The notes: generated by a model from the letters alone, not told the origin. Positions 16,914-26,635 are shown, counted from the stretch's first letter. The stretch is DNA of 64,000 nt from Paraburkholderia sp. BL25I1N1 (GCF_003002025.1 NZ_PVZB01000001.1:62001-126000), one strand, 5' to 3'. Program-made: numbers and translations.

Positions 16914-17498
16914 ATGGCAATCAAGCTTCGCAAGCTGGTCGTGCAAGTGGATGAAACGCGCATTGAAATGGGCCAGGCGGTCGAGCCGCCGGCACGCCGG
17001 GCGGTTGCGATTGCGGTGATCGATAATCCCTACGCCGGCCGTTATGAAGCCAAACTCGACGCGCTGATCGAAGCCGGCGAAGAGTTGGGCGCGTTGCTCG
17101 GCAACAAGTGCGTTCAAGCGCTGGGCATCGCGCCGGGCGAGGCGCAAAGCTATGGCAAGGCCGCCATAGTCGGCGAGGCGGGCGAACTGGAACACGCGGC
17201 GGCGATTCTGCATCCCAAGCTCGGCGCGCCGCTGCGGGTCGCGGTCGAAAAGGGCGCGGCGCTTGTGCCGTCGGCGAAAAAGATGGGTACGCTCGGCACC
17301 GCAATCGACGTGCCGCTCGGCCATAAAGACGCCGCCTTCGTGCGCAGCCATTTCGATGCGATCGAAGCGCGCGTATCGGACGCTCCTCGCGCGAACGAAA
17401 TCGTCGTGGCCGTCGCGGTGACGGCGTCGGGGCGGCCGCTGCCGCGCATCGGCGGCTTGCAGGTGAGCGAGATCAAAGGCGAAGACGGTTTGCGCTGA
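16914..17498 (+). CDS. DUF1185 (amino acid synthesis) family protein, copy 2
   Basis: A 194-residue paralogue of the preceding gene. It keeps DNPYAGRYEAKLD, SYGKAAIVGEAGELEH, the PSAKKMG stretch, VRSHFDAIEAR and the C-terminal GEDGLR, aligned along its full length. The ATG at 16914 has a cggagagcgaa ribosome binding site. Tandem paralogues of equal length suggest a hetero-oligomer or two related reactions. A hairpin follows the stop and separates this gene from the transporter genes. Confidence 0.8.
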   Translation: MAIKLRKLVVQVDETRIEMGQAVEPPARRAVAIAVIDNPYAGRYEAKLDALIEAGEELGALLGNKCVQALGIAPGEAQSYGKAAIVGEAGELEHAAAILHPKLGAPLRVAVEKGAALVPSAKKMGTLGTAIDVPLGHKDAAFVRSHFDAIEARVSDAPRANEIVVAVAVTASGRPLPRIGGLQVSEIKGEDGLR

Positions 17499-17525
17499 GG
17501 CGTTTGCATTCGGCGTTTTCGCCGG

Positions 17526-17550
17526 CGCCCGAGGGGATTTTCTTCGGGCG
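17526..17550 (+). terminator. Hairpin between DUF1185 copy 2 and the ABC transporter genes
   Basis: cgcccga (17526-17532) pairs with tcgggcg (17544-17550), followed by tattgtattgt. It resembles a weak rho-independent terminator and may separate two transcription units within the block. Confidence 0.5.
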
Positions 17551-17672
17551 TATTGTATTGTCCTGCCGTTGACGCGTGCGCGCATGGTGCCGCACGCGCT
17601 GCAATGTCTGCCGATCCTGTCGAATGCGCCTAAGCCGCGCGTTCGCTGTTCGGCAAGCTGCCAAGGGTCGCG

Positions 17673-19613
17673 ATGCTTTCGAATTTGCTGGTACAGCTGG
17701 TCAACGGACTCGCCGACGCGTCGACGCTGTTTCTCGTCGCCGCCGGTTTGTCGCTGATCTTCGGTGTGACGCGCATTGTCAACTTTGCGCACGGCTCGTT
17801 CTATATGTTCGGCATCTATGTCGCGTACAGCATCGCGAGCCGCTTCGGACATACGGCGGGCGGCTTCTGGTTGTCGGTGCTGGCGGCGGCGCTGGTAGTC
17901 GCGGTGCTGGGCGCGCTGGTCGAGATGGTGGTTCTGCGGCGCATCTATCAGGCGCCCGAGCTGTTTCATCTGCTCGCCACCTTCGCGCTGGTGCTGATCT
18001 TTCGCGATGCCGCGTTGTGGCTGTGGGGTCCGGAAGACCTGTTCGGACCGCATGCGCCGCATCTGGCGGGCGCGGTCGATTTCCTCGGCCATCCGTTGCC
18101 GACCTACGATATCGCGCTGATCGTGATCGGGCCGGTGGTATTGCTGCTGCTCTGGTATGCGCTGACGCGCACGCGCTGGGGCACGCTGGTGCGCGCCGCG
18201 ACGCAGGATCGCGAGATGCTCGGCGCGCTCGGGATCAATCAGGCGTGGCTGTTTACCGGCGTGTTTTTTGTCGGTGCGTTTCTCGCCGGCCTTGGCGGCG
18301 CGTTGCAAGGGCCGCGCATGTCGGCGAATCTGTCGCTGGATCTGGAGACGATCGGCAACGCGTTTGTCGTGGTGGTGGTCGGCGGCATGGGATCGATTCC
18401 GGGGGCGTTCATCGCCGCGCTGATCATCGCGGAGATCAAGGCGCTGTGCATCGGCATGGGTCACGTGACGATCTTCGGTGTGGGGTTGTCGTTGAGCCGC
18501 TTTACCCTGGTGGCGGAGTTCGTCGTGATGGCCGTCGTACTGGTGGTGCGTCCGTGGGGTTTGCTCGGTCGCGCGAGCGCCGCGGTACGTGGCATGGCGG
18601 CGCCGGAAACCCCTTTGCGTCCGGCGGGCAAGCGCCTCAAGTGGCTGGCCGCGATGGCGTTGCTGGTGCTCGTGCTTGCGCCGTTGGCGGCCAACTCGTT
18701 TCCGTATATGCCAGTGCTGCTGGTCGAGATCCTGATCGCCGTGCTGTTCGCGACGAGCCTGCACTTCATCATGGGACCGGGCGGCATGCACTCGTTCGGC
18801 CATGCGGCGTACTTCGGCCTGGGCGCATACGGCGCCGCGCTGTTCCTCAAGGTACTGAATCTGCCGATGGAAGCCGCCTTGCTGCTCGGCCCGCTTTTGG
18901 CGGTGGCCGGCGCGCTGGTGTTCGGCTGGTTCTGCGTGCGCCTGTCCGGCGTGTATCTCGCGATGCTGACGTTGGCGTTCGCGCAGATCGTCTGGTCGGT
19001 CGTGTTCCAGTGGGACGACGTGACGGGCGGCAGCAACGGCATTCTCGGCTTGTGGCCGTCGAACTGGTTGTCCTCGCCAGTGGCCTTTTACTACGTGACG
19101 CTCGTCTGCGCCGTGGTCGGCGTATGGCTGTTGCGCAAGATGCTGTTCTCGCCGTTGGGTTACGCGATGCGCGCATCACGTGATTCGGTGCTGCGCGCCG
19201 AAGCGATCGGCATCGACGCGAAGCGCGTGCAGTGGGCCGCGTTTGTGATCGCCTCGCTGTTCTGCGGGCTTGCCGGATCGTTGTATGCCTTCTCCAAGGG
19301 CACGATTTCGCCGGAAGTGATCAGCGTGAGCCGGTCCGTGGACGGCCTCGTGATGGTGCTGCTCGGCGGCTTGCAGACGCTCACCGGGCCGATCGTGGGC
19401 GCGGCCGTGTTCACGTGGCTGCAAGACACGGTCGCGCGCCAGACCGATTATTGGCAGGCATTGCTCGGCTTCGCGATCCTGCTGCTGGTGATCGCGTTTC
19501 CGCAGGGGATCGTCGGCTTCATTCGCGAGCGCTTCGGCGACGACAGCGCCGATCAGGCGGAAAAGAGCGCTCTCTCGCCTTCCCAACGCGCCGCGATCAA
19601 GGAGGGGCTATGA
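17673..19613 (+). CDS. Fused branched-chain-type ABC permease (LivH-LivM)
   Basis: A 646-residue inner-membrane protein. Residues about 1-290 match LivH (GLSLIFGVTRIVNFAHGSFYM). Residues about 325-615 match LivM (GPGGMHSFGHAAYFGLGAYGA, DSVLRAEAIGI). Separate permeases of this family are usually about 300 residues each, so both halves of the channel are joined in one chain. The ATPase gene starts within its stop codon (ATGA). With the two ATPases and the binding protein at 26636 it forms one importer; from the context the substrate may be nicotinate or a related ring acid. Confidence 0.92.
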   Translation: MLSNLLVQLVNGLADASTLFLVAAGLSLIFGVTRIVNFAHGSFYMFGIYVAYSIASRFGHTAGGFWLSVLAAALVVAVLGALVEMVVLRRIYQAPELFHLLATFALVLIFRDAALWLWGPEDLFGPHAPHLAGAVDFLGHPLPTYDIALIVIGPVVLLLLWYALTRTRWGTLVRAATQDREMLGALGINQAWLFTGVFFVGAFLAGLGGALQGPRMSANLSLDLETIGNAFVVVVVGGMGSIPGAFIAALIIAEIKALCIGMGHVTIFGVGLSLSRFTLVAEFVVMAVVLVVRPWGLLGRASAAVRGMAAPETPLRPAGKRLKWLAAMALLVLVLAPLAANSFPYMPVLLVEILIAVLFATSLHFIMGPGGMHSFGHAAYFGLGAYGAALFLKVLNLPMEAALLLGPLLAVAGALVFGWFCVRLSGVYLAMLTLAFAQIVWSVVFQWDDVTGGSNGILGLWPSNWLSSPVAFYYVTLVCAVVGVWLLRKMLFSPLGYAMRASRDSVLRAEAIGIDAKRVQWAAFVIASLFCGLAGSLYAFSKGTISPEVISVSRSVDGLVMVLLGGLQTLTGPIVGAAVFTWLQDTVARQTDYWQALLGFAILLLVIAFPQGIVGFIRERFGDDSADQAEKSALSPSQRAAIKEGL

Positions 19614-20419
19614 GCTTGCTGCGTGTCGCCGGTCTCTCCAAATCGTTCGGTGGCCTCAAGGCGGTCGACGATGTCTCGTTCGATCTCGAAGCCGGCCAGT
19701 TGCTCGCCTTGCTCGGTCCGAACGGCGCGGGCAAGTCGACCTGTTTCAACATGGTCAATGGACAGTTGCCGCCTTCATCGGGATCGATCCGTCTCGACGG
19801 TCAGGAACTGGTCGGCATGCGTCCACGCGACATCTGGCGTCTGGGCGTGGGCCGTACCTTTCAGATCGCCGCGACCTTCAATTCCATGACCGTGATCGAG
19901 AACGTGCAGATGGCGCTGGTCTCGCGCGAACGCAAAACCTTCGGGTTATGGAAGCCCGCCGGCTCGCGCTACGCCGATGAAGCCCTCGCGCTGCTCGACC
20001 AGGTGGGCATGGCCGCCGACGCGAATCGCGCTTGCGGCGTGCTCGCTTATGGCGATGTGAAGCGCGTCGAACTCGCGATCGCGCTGGCCAATCGTCCGAG
20101 GCTGCTGCTGATGGACGAACCGACCGCGGGCATGGCGCCGAAGGAGCGCAACGAACTAATGGCGCTGACCAAACGCCTCGTCACCGAACACAAGATCGGC
20201 GTGCTGTTTACCGAGCACAGCATGGACGTCGTATTCGCGTACGCCGACCGCCTGATCGTGCTCGCGCGCGGCAAGCTGATCGCCGAGGGTGACGCCGACA
20301 CGATCCGCAACGACCCGCGCGTGCAGGAAGTCTATTTCGGCACCGGTAAGACCTTCCAACCGCACGCGCCGCTGCATGAAGCGGCGGGTGGCCATCAGGG
20401 ACAAGGGGCGCTGCAATGA
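19610..20419 (+). CDS. Branched-chain-type ABC transporter ATPase (LivG-like)
   Basis: A 269-residue ATPase with Walker A GPNGAGKST near residue 40, YGDVKRVELAIALA as the signature-region equivalent and Walker B LLLMDEPTAGM. The ATG overlaps the permease stop and has a strong aaggagggg ribosome binding site. In the signature region the usual LSYGEQR is ACGVLAYGDVKR, a variant common in this subfamily. The C-terminal NDPRVQEVYFG tail is typical of LivG. It overlaps the LivF-like gene by 4 bases. Confidence 0.92.
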   Translation: MSLLRVAGLSKSFGGLKAVDDVSFDLEAGQLLALLGPNGAGKSTCFNMVNGQLPPSSGSIRLDGQELVGMRPRDIWRLGVGRTFQIAATFNSMTVIENVQMALVSRERKTFGLWKPAGSRYADEALALLDQVGMAADANRACGVLAYGDVKRVELAIALANRPRLLLMDEPTAGMAPKERNELMALTKRLVTEHKIGVLFTEHSMDVVFAYADRLIVLARGKLIAEGDADTIRNDPRVQEVYFGTGKTFQPHAPLHEAAGGHQGQGALQ

Positions 20420-21129
20420 GCGAGCCGATGCTGAAAGTCTCCGGCCTCAACGCGTTTTATGGCCGCGCGCATATTCTGTTCGACGTGGGTCTTGAAGTCG
20501 GGCGCGGCGAAGTCGTCGCGCTGATGGGCCGCAACGGCGCCGGCAAATCCACCACGATGAAAGCGGTGATGGGATTGCTGCCACGCCGTCAGGGCGAAGT
20601 GAGTTTTCGTGGGCAGAACATCACGGCGCTGCCGCCGTACAAGATCGCTCGCATGGGCATGGGCTTCGTGCCCGAGGACCGGCGCGTGTTCGCGGATCTG
20701 ACCGTGATGGAAAACCTCGCCACCGGCCGCCAGCCGCCGCGCGACGGCGCACCGCAATGGACGCCGGAAAAGCTGTTCCGCCTCTTTCCCAACCTCGGCG
20801 AAATGCCGCAGCGTCCGGGCGGGCAGATGAGCGGCGGCGAACAGCAGATGCTCACCGTGTCGCGCACGCTGATGGGCAATCCGTATCTGGTGCTGCTCGA
20901 CGAACCGTCCGAAGGCGTGGCGCCCGTGATCGTCGAACAGATAGCCAACATGATTCTCGAACTCAAGCGCGAAGGGCTGTCGATTCTGTTGTCCGAACAG
21001 AACCTGCACTTCGCCGAGCTGGTCAGCGACCGCGCCTATGTGCTCGAAAAAGGGCAGATCCGTTTCACCGGCACGATCGGCGAACTCGCACAAAACGAAA
21101 CAGTGAGGCGCGCTTATCTGAGCGTGTGA
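20416..21129 (+). CDS. Branched-chain-type ABC transporter ATPase (LivF-like)
   Basis: A 237-residue second ATPase of the importer, with Walker A GRNGAGKST, signature MSGGEQQMLTVSRTL and Walker B YLVLLDEPSEGVAP, plus the LivF-type segment GFVPEDRRVFADLTV. Four-base overlap with the upstream ATPase shows translational coupling. Confidence 0.92.
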   Translation: MSEPMLKVSGLNAFYGRAHILFDVGLEVGRGEVVALMGRNGAGKSTTMKAVMGLLPRRQGEVSFRGQNITALPPYKIARMGMGFVPEDRRVFADLTVMENLATGRQPPRDGAPQWTPEKLFRLFPNLGEMPQRPGGQMSGGEQQMLTVSRTLMGNPYLVLLDEPSEGVAPVIVEQIANMILELKREGLSILLSEQNLHFAELVSDRAYVLEKGQIRFTGTIGELAQNETVRRAYLSV

Positions 21130-21207
21130 TTCCTTCAATCGGCGCGCGCGAGGTGCACGCTGTGGCACTCCGTGGGCGCCGGGCAGTCGTTGCGAAAGGA
21201 GAGGCAG

Positions 21208-22407
21208 ATGGCAGCAGAAACGTTGACAGGCTTGTCGGGCAAGGTCGCGGTAACGAACATCGGGCTGCTGTTATCCGGCGACATCGATCAGCCGATTCTC
21301 GACGCCGATACGCTCGTGATCGACGACGGCGTGATCGTCGAAGTCGGCCGGGAAAAGGACTGCAATCTCGAAGGCGCGCGCACGACGGTCGATTGCAAAG
21401 GCACGACGGTCGCGCCCGGACTGATCGACTCGCATGTGCATCCCGTGTTCGGCGACTGGACGCCGCGCCAGAATCAGATGGGCTGGATCGAATCGAATCT
21501 GAACGGCGGCGTCACCACGATGATTTCCGCCGGCGAAGTGCATTTGCCCGGCCGCCCGAAAGACGTGCTCGGTGTGAAAGCGCTCGCGATTACCGCGCAA
21601 CGTTCGTTCGAAGGCATGCGCGGCGCGGGCGTCGGCGGCGGCGTGAAGGTCATGGCGGGCGCGCCGGTGATCGAGAAGGGCATGGTCGAAGAGGACTTCA
21701 AGGAGCTTTCGGAAGCGGGCGTGAAACTGCTCGGCGAAGTCGGCCTCGGCAGCGTGAAAGGCGGCGAGGAAGCCGCGCAGATGGTCGCGTGGGCGCGCAA
21801 GTACGGCATTCAGAGCACGATTCACACGGGCGGTCCGTCGATTCCCGGCTCGGGTCTGATCGATCGCGATGTAGTGCTCGCCGCCGATGCGGACGTGATC
21901 GGCCACATCAACGGCGGGCATACCTCGCTCTCGTACCGGCATGTTTGCGATCTGTGCGAGCAGTCGAGCCGCGCGCTGGAGATCGTCCACAACGGCAACG
22001 AACGGATCGCCTTGCTGACCGCGCGTCATGCGATCGAATTGAAGTGCCCGCACCGGATCATTCTCGGCACCGATAGTCCCGCGGGTTCCGGCGTGCAGCC
22101 GCTCGGCATCTTGCGCATGATCGCGCTGATTTCCAGTCTTGCCGATGTGCCCGCCGAAATCGCCTTCTGCTTCGCGACGGGCAACACCGCGCGTCAACGT
22201 AACCTGCGTCAAGGCTTGATCGAAGTGGGCCGCCCCGCCGACCTCGTGTTCATGGACCGCGCGCAACACACGGCGGCCGACACGTTGCTCGAAAGCGTGC
22301 AGCTCGGCGATATTCCCGGCGTGGGCATGGTGATGATCGACGGACTGATCCGCTGCCGGCGCAGCCGCAATACGCCACCGGCTACCGAAGTGCCGGTGGT
22401 GCTGTGA
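21208..22407 (+). CDS. ena: Enamidase (1,4,5,6-tetrahydro-6-oxonicotinate hydrolase), amidohydrolase family
   Basis: A 399-residue metal-dependent amidohydrolase. APGLIDSHVHPVFGD near residues 70-85 supplies the HxH metal ligands. IHTGGPSIPG near residue 207, GHINGGHTS near residue 233 and the catalytic-type Asp in ILGTDSPAGSGVQP near residue 290 complete the site. The sequence resembles enamidase of anaerobic nicotinate fermenters, which hydrolyses the reduced ring to 2-formylglutarate and ammonium. The ATG at 21208 has an aaaggagaggcag ribosome binding site. Location between reductase and hydroxylase genes supports the call; substrate identity is not proven. Confidence 0.8.
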   Translation: MAAETLTGLSGKVAVTNIGLLLSGDIDQPILDADTLVIDDGVIVEVGREKDCNLEGARTTVDCKGTTVAPGLIDSHVHPVFGDWTPRQNQMGWIESNLNGGVTTMISAGEVHLPGRPKDVLGVKALAITAQRSFEGMRGAGVGGGVKVMAGAPVIEKGMVEEDFKELSEAGVKLLGEVGLGSVKGGEEAAQMVAWARKYGIQSTIHTGGPSIPGSGLIDRDVVLAADADVIGHINGGHTSLSYRHVCDLCEQSSRALEIVHNGNERIALLTARHAIELKCPHRIILGTDSPAGSGVQPLGILRMIALISSLADVPAEIAFCFATGNTARQRNLRQGLIEVGRPADLVFMDRAQHTAADTLLESVQLGDIPGVGMVMIDGLIRCRRSRNTPPATEVPVVL

Positions 22408-22438
22408 GTACGTATCGCATACCCACTCCGGCACAATC

Positions 22439-22957
22439 GTGAACCGTCCCGCGCCTCTTCTGCTGCATGTGAACGGCGCGACGCATCTCGTCAGCGCCGA
22501 CGCCGCCACGCCGCTGCTCTATCTGCTGCGTAACGACCTCGCGCTGAATGGTCCGAAGTTCGGCTGCGGACTCGGCGAATGCGGCGCGTGCACGGTGTTG
22601 CTCGACGGCATGCCGACGCGCGCGTGCGTCACGACCGCGAAGGTCGCCTTGGGCCGCGAAATCACCACACTCGAAGGACTGGGCACGCGCGCCGCGCTGC
22701 ATCCGGTGCAGCAGGCGTTTATCGAAGAACAGGCCGCGCAATGCGGCTACTGCCTGAACGGCATGATCATGACGGCCAAGGCGCTGCTCGATCGCGATCC
22801 GCACCCGAGCGTCGAGACGATCCGGCGTGAGTTGTCGCGCAATCTGTGCCGCTGCGGCACGCATGTCGAGATCGTGCGCGCGGTGCAGCGCGCCGCTGAA
22901 TTGCTTGCCGCGCAAGCGGCTGCGCAATCCGCGGTGCACGCAGGAGAGCGCGCATGA
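22439..22957 (+). CDS. nicA: Nicotinate hydroxylase small subunit, [2Fe-2S] protein (NicA-like)
   Basis: A 172-residue xanthine-dehydrogenase-family iron-sulfur subunit. CGLGECGACTVLLDG near residue 43 binds the plant-type [2Fe-2S] cluster. QCGYCLNGM near residue 101 and RNLCRCGTH near residue 137 bind the second. It would carry electrons from the molybdenum centre of the next gene product to its haems. The GTG at 22439 is the best start: it precedes the expected N-terminus and leaves 31 bases after the enamidase stop. It overlaps the large-subunit gene by 4 bases. Confidence 0.88.
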   Translation: MNRPAPLLLHVNGATHLVSADAATPLLYLLRNDLALNGPKFGCGLGECGACTVLLDGMPTRACVTTAKVALGREITTLEGLGTRAALHPVQQAFIEEQAAQCGYCLNGMIMTAKALLDRDPHPSVETIRRELSRNLCRCGTHVEIVRAVQRAAELLAAQAAAQSAVHAGERA

Positions 22958-25900
22958 CCGGGCCGGATTTCAGCGTGGATCGACGCGCCGCGCCACCGTC
23001 CCGGCAACAGCTCTACGATGCGCAGAGCGTGCTGATCGTCGCGCGTGCGGCGCAAGCGCCGGTCAAGCCGGCGATCGGTCAGCCGGGCTCGCGTTCGTCG
23101 TTCGTGCCGACTGAGGCGGATATGTTCCTCGTGGTGCGTGACGACGGCAGCGTGGTCGCGTTCAACGGTCACGTCGATTTGGGCACGGGCATCGGCACGG
23201 CGCTCGCGCAGATCGTCGCGGAAGAGCTGGATGTGCCGTTGACGCGCGTGTCGATCGTGCTCGGCCATACGCGCGAAGCGCCGAATCAAGGGCCGACGAT
23301 TGCCAGCGCGACGATTCAGATATCGGCGGTGCCCTTGCGGCACGCCGCGGCGCAGGCGCGGCAATATCTGCTGGCGGAAGCGGCGGCGCGCTTCAAGGTG
23401 GGCATCGAGCAACTCGATGTGCGTGATGGTGTCGTTTATCGACGTGACGGCAGCGCGTCTGCGAAGGGCATGGGCTACGGCGAGCTGATCAGCGGAAAAC
23501 GCGTCGAATTGCAGCTCGCCACCGATGCGCCGTTGAAGTCGCCGGACACATACAAGATCGTCGGCAAGAGCGCGCCGCGCGTCGATATTCCGGCGAAGGC
23601 CACCGGCGAGTTGAGTTTCGTGCATGACGTGCGCGTGCCCGGCATGTTGCATGGACGCGTGGTGCGGCCGCCGTATGCCGGAGTCGCGCAAGGCGACTTC
23701 ATGGGCAATAGTCTGCTGCGGGTGGATGAAGACTCCATTAGCGAATTGCCCGGCATCGTCAAGGTGGTGGTGATTCGCGATTTCGTCGGCATCGTGGCTG
23801 AGCGTGAGGAAGTCGCGCAGCAGGCCGTGAAGCGGCTTCGCGTGCAATGCAAAGCGGTCGCAGGGTTGCCTTCGCTCGAAACCAGCGAGGAAGTGGAAGC
23901 CGCTTTGCGCGCGAATCCCGCCACAAGGCGCGATCTGGTGATCGAAGGCGATGTGGATGCGGCGCTCGCGCAAGAGTCCGCTCGCACGCTGGAACGCACT
24001 TACGTATGGCCGTTTCAGATGCATGCATCGATTGGGCCTTCTTGCGCGGTGGCCGACTATCGCGAGGGCGCGCTGAAGGTCTGGTCGGGTACGCAGAACC
24101 CGCATTCGCTGCGCGCCGATCTCGCTTTGCTGATGGGTATGGACGAAGCGCACATCGAAATCGTGCGAATGGAGGCTGCCGGCTGCTACGGCCGCAACTG
24201 CGCGGACGATGTCGCCGCCGACGCCGCATTGCTTTCGCGTGCCACCGGCAGTCCGGTGCGCGTGCAACTCTCGCGTGAAGACGAGCACGCGTGGGAGCCG
24301 AAAGGCGCCGCGCAATTGATGGACGTGCGCGGCGCGCTGAATGCCGAGGGCGAACTGGCGGCGTACGACTTTGCGACGCGCTATCCGTCCAACGACGCGC
24401 CGACGTTGGCGCTGCTGCTGACCGGCACGATCTCCGCGCAGCCGCAGGTGTTCGAAATGGGCGACCGCACGGCGGTGCCGCCGTACGACTACCGCACCAT
24501 GCGCATTGTTTGCGACGACACGCCGCCGATCGTGCGGGCGTCGTGGTTGCGCGGCGTATCCGCGTTGCCGAACACGTTCGCGCACGAGTCCTTCATCGAC
24601 GAACTCGCGGCGGAAGCGGGTGTCGATCCGGTTGAGTTTCGTCTGAAGCATCTGACCGATCCGCGCGCGATTGACCTGGTCAAAGCCGTGGCGGAAAAGG
24701 CCGGCTGGGAGCCGCGTAATACGGAGCGCAAAGAAGAAGGCGACATCGCACGCGGACGCGGGATCGCTTATGCCCGCTACGTGCACAGCAAATTTCCCGG
24801 ATTCGGCGCGGCGTGGTCCGCCTGGGTAGCCGACGTCGAAGTCAATCGCAAGAGCGGCGAACTCGCGGTGACGCGCGTGGTGGTCGGCCAGGATACCGGC
24901 ACGATGGTGAATCCCGACGGCGTGCGCCATCAGATACATGGCAACGTGATCCAGGCAACCAGCCGTGCGCTGAAAGAGCGCGTGACGTTCGGCGAGAACG
25001 CGGTAACGAGCCAGGAGTGGGGCGCATATCCGATCCTGACTTTCCGCGAAGTACCCGTGATCGATGTGGTGATGATGCCGCGCCACGGCGAGCCGCCAAT
25101 GGGCGCCGGCGAATCCGCGTCGCTGCCCGGTGCGGCCGCGATTGCCAATGCGCTTTTCGATGCCACAGGCGTGCGTTTTCGACGTCCGCCGTTTACACCG
25201 GAGACGATTCGCGCCGCGCTCGCCGATGCGCAAGCCGAGGACAAGGCGGCGCGTAAAAGGAAGCGCTGGCGGCTGGGTTTTCTAGGCACGTTCGCAGCAG
25301 GCGCGGTGGGTTGGCTCGGCGCGTTGTCGTTCGCGCCGCACGCTATCGCACCGATCACGCCGCCGCTCGCGAGCACGTTCGCGCCGGATCTCGTGGCGCG
25401 CGGCAAGCTGCTCGCGTCGCTCGGCAATTGCGCGGTTTGCCATACCGCGCATAACGGCGTGCCGAACGCCGGCGGCAAACCGCTCGACACGCCGTTCGGC
25501 ACCGTCTACAGCACCAACATCACGCCGGACGGTCAGACCGGCATCGGCAACTGGTCGCTCGAAGCCTTCGTGCGGGCGATGCGCCAAGGCATGAGCCGCG
25601 ATGGCCATCGCTTCTATCCGGCCTTTCCGTACACATCGTTTCAGAACACCTCCGACGACGATCTGAAAGCGCTCTACGCGTACCTGATGGCGCAAACGCC
25701 GGTGCGCTCGCGTCCGCCGGAAACGAAGCTGGCGTATCCGTTCAACGTGCGTCCGCTGATGGCCGCCTGGAACGCTTTGTTTCTCGGACGCACGACGTTC
25801 ACCGCCAGCGCGACGCAAAGCGCGCAATGGAATCGCGGCGCGTATCTGGTGAACGGGCTCGGCCATTGCAGCGCATGCCACACGCCGCGCAATGCGTTCG

Positions 25901-26562
25901 GCGCCGAAAAAACCGGCGCGGCATTCATGGGCGGCGGCATGGCGGACGGCTGGGAAGCACCGGCGTTGTCCGCGCTTTCCAATGCGCCCGTGCCATGGAG
26001 CGAAGACGAACTCTTCCGCTACTTGCGCAACGGCCACGCGCCGCTGCATGGCGTCGCGGCCGGGCCGATGGCGCCGGTCGTCGGCGATCTGGCGGCGCTG
26101 CCCGACAGCGATATTCGCGCGATGGCCACGTATCTCGCGTCGCTCAATCCGTTGGAACCCAATGCCGATCCGGCCGCAGTGGCGCGTCAGTACGAACAGG
26201 CCAGCGCGATTTCCGGTGCGCCGGCTGGCGTCGGCGCGCGACTCTTTGACGGCGCGTGCGCCGCCTGTCATCACACGGGCAGCGGGCCGCAATTGTTCGG
26301 CGCGCACCCTTCGCTGGCGCTTAACACGAATCTGCACAGCGCGACGCCCGATAATCTGATTCGCGTGATTCTCGACGGCATCGGCTCGCCTGCACGGCCC
26401 GAACTCGGTACGATGCCGGCTTACCGTGACAGTTTCAACGACGCCCAGGTCGCCGAACTCGTGTCTTACCTGCGTCAGCAATTCGCCGGTGGCAAGCCGG
26501 CATGGCAGGACGTCACGGCGAGCGTCGCCCGGATTCGCGCGACGCCGCCGAGAGCCGACTGA
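22954..26562 (+). CDS. nicB: Nicotinate hydroxylase large subunit, molybdopterin domain fused to three c-type haems (NicB-like)
   Basis: A 1202-residue protein. Residues about 45-755 form the molybdopterin dehydrogenase domain, with GHVDLGTGIGTALAQIVAEE near residue 72 and the family's active-site Glu in PPMGAGESASLP at residue 720. A single membrane anchor lies at about 773-793. The rest holds three haem-attachment motifs: CAVCH (826-830), CSACH (972-976) and CAACH (1102-1106). This architecture, with a separate [2Fe-2S] subunit, is that of NicAB, which hydroxylates nicotinate at C6 and passes electrons to the respiratory chain. Isoquinoline-type oxidoreductases share the fold, so nicotinate specificity rests on the neighbouring genes. 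Confidence 0.85.
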   Translation: MTGPDFSVDRRAAPPSRQQLYDAQSVLIVARAAQAPVKPAIGQPGSRSSFVPTEADMFLVVRDDGSVVAFNGHVDLGTGIGTALAQIVAEELDVPLTRVSIVLGHTREAPNQGPTIASATIQISAVPLRHAAAQARQYLLAEAAARFKVGIEQLDVRDGVVYRRDGSASAKGMGYGELISGKRVELQLATDAPLKSPDTYKIVGKSAPRVDIPAKATGELSFVHDVRVPGMLHGRVVRPPYAGVAQGDFMGNSLLRVDEDSISELPGIVKVVVIRDFVGIVAEREEVAQQAVKRLRVQCKAVAGLPSLETSEEVEAALRANPATRRDLVIEGDVDAALAQESARTLERTYVWPFQMHASIGPSCAVADYREGALKVWSGTQNPHSLRADLALLMGMDEAHIEIVRMEAAGCYGRNCADDVAADAALLSRATGSPVRVQLSREDEHAWEPKGAAQLMDVRGALNAEGELAAYDFATRYPSNDAPTLALLLTGTISAQPQVFEMGDRTAVPPYDYRTMRIVCDDTPPIVRASWLRGVSALPNTFAHESFIDELAAEAGVDPVEFRLKHLTDPRAIDLVKAVAEKAGWEPRNTERKEEGDIARGRGIAYARYVHSKFPGFGAAWSAWVADVEVNRKSGELAVTRVVVGQDTGTMVNPDGVRHQIHGNVIQATSRALKERVTFGENAVTSQEWGAYPILTFREVPVIDVVMMPRHGEPPMGAGESASLPGAAAIANALFDATGVRFRRPPFTPETIRAALADAQAEDKAARKRKRWRLGFLGTFAAGAVGWLGALSFAPHAIAPITPPLASTFAPDLVARGKLLASLGNCAVCHTAHNGVPNAGGKPLDTPFGTVYSTNITPDGQTGIGNWSLEAFVRAMRQGMSRDGHRFYPAFPYTSFQNTSDDDLKALYAYLMAQTPVRSRPPETKLAYPFNVRPLMAAWNALFLGRTTFTASATQSAQWNRGAYLVNGLGHCSACHTPRNAFGAEKTGAAFMGGGMADGWEAPALSALSNAPVPWSEDELFRYLRNGHAPLHGVAAGPMAPVVGDLAALPDSDIRAMATYLASLNPLEPNADPAAVARQYEQASAISGAPAGVGARLFDGACAACHHTGSGPQLFGAHPSLALNTNLHSATPDNLIRVILDGIGSPARPELGTMPAYRDSFNDAQVAELVSYLRQQFAGGKPAWQDVTASVARIRATPPRAD

Positions 26563-26635
26563 AGCGCGAACTGCTTTCGAAACACCCGATAACAACGACC
26601 GCATTCCCGCAATCCTTTTGATAACGGAGAAACGC

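Noticed and set aside
16224..18803. 859-codon minus-strand frame across several genes
   Set aside because: It is Arg/His/Gln-rich and runs opposite four coding sequences with strong family matches; such long antisense frames are common in GC-rich DNA.
22747..25233. 828-codon minus-strand frame opposite the hydroxylase genes
   Set aside because: It is a shadow of the NicA/NicB-like genes; no domain can be recognised.
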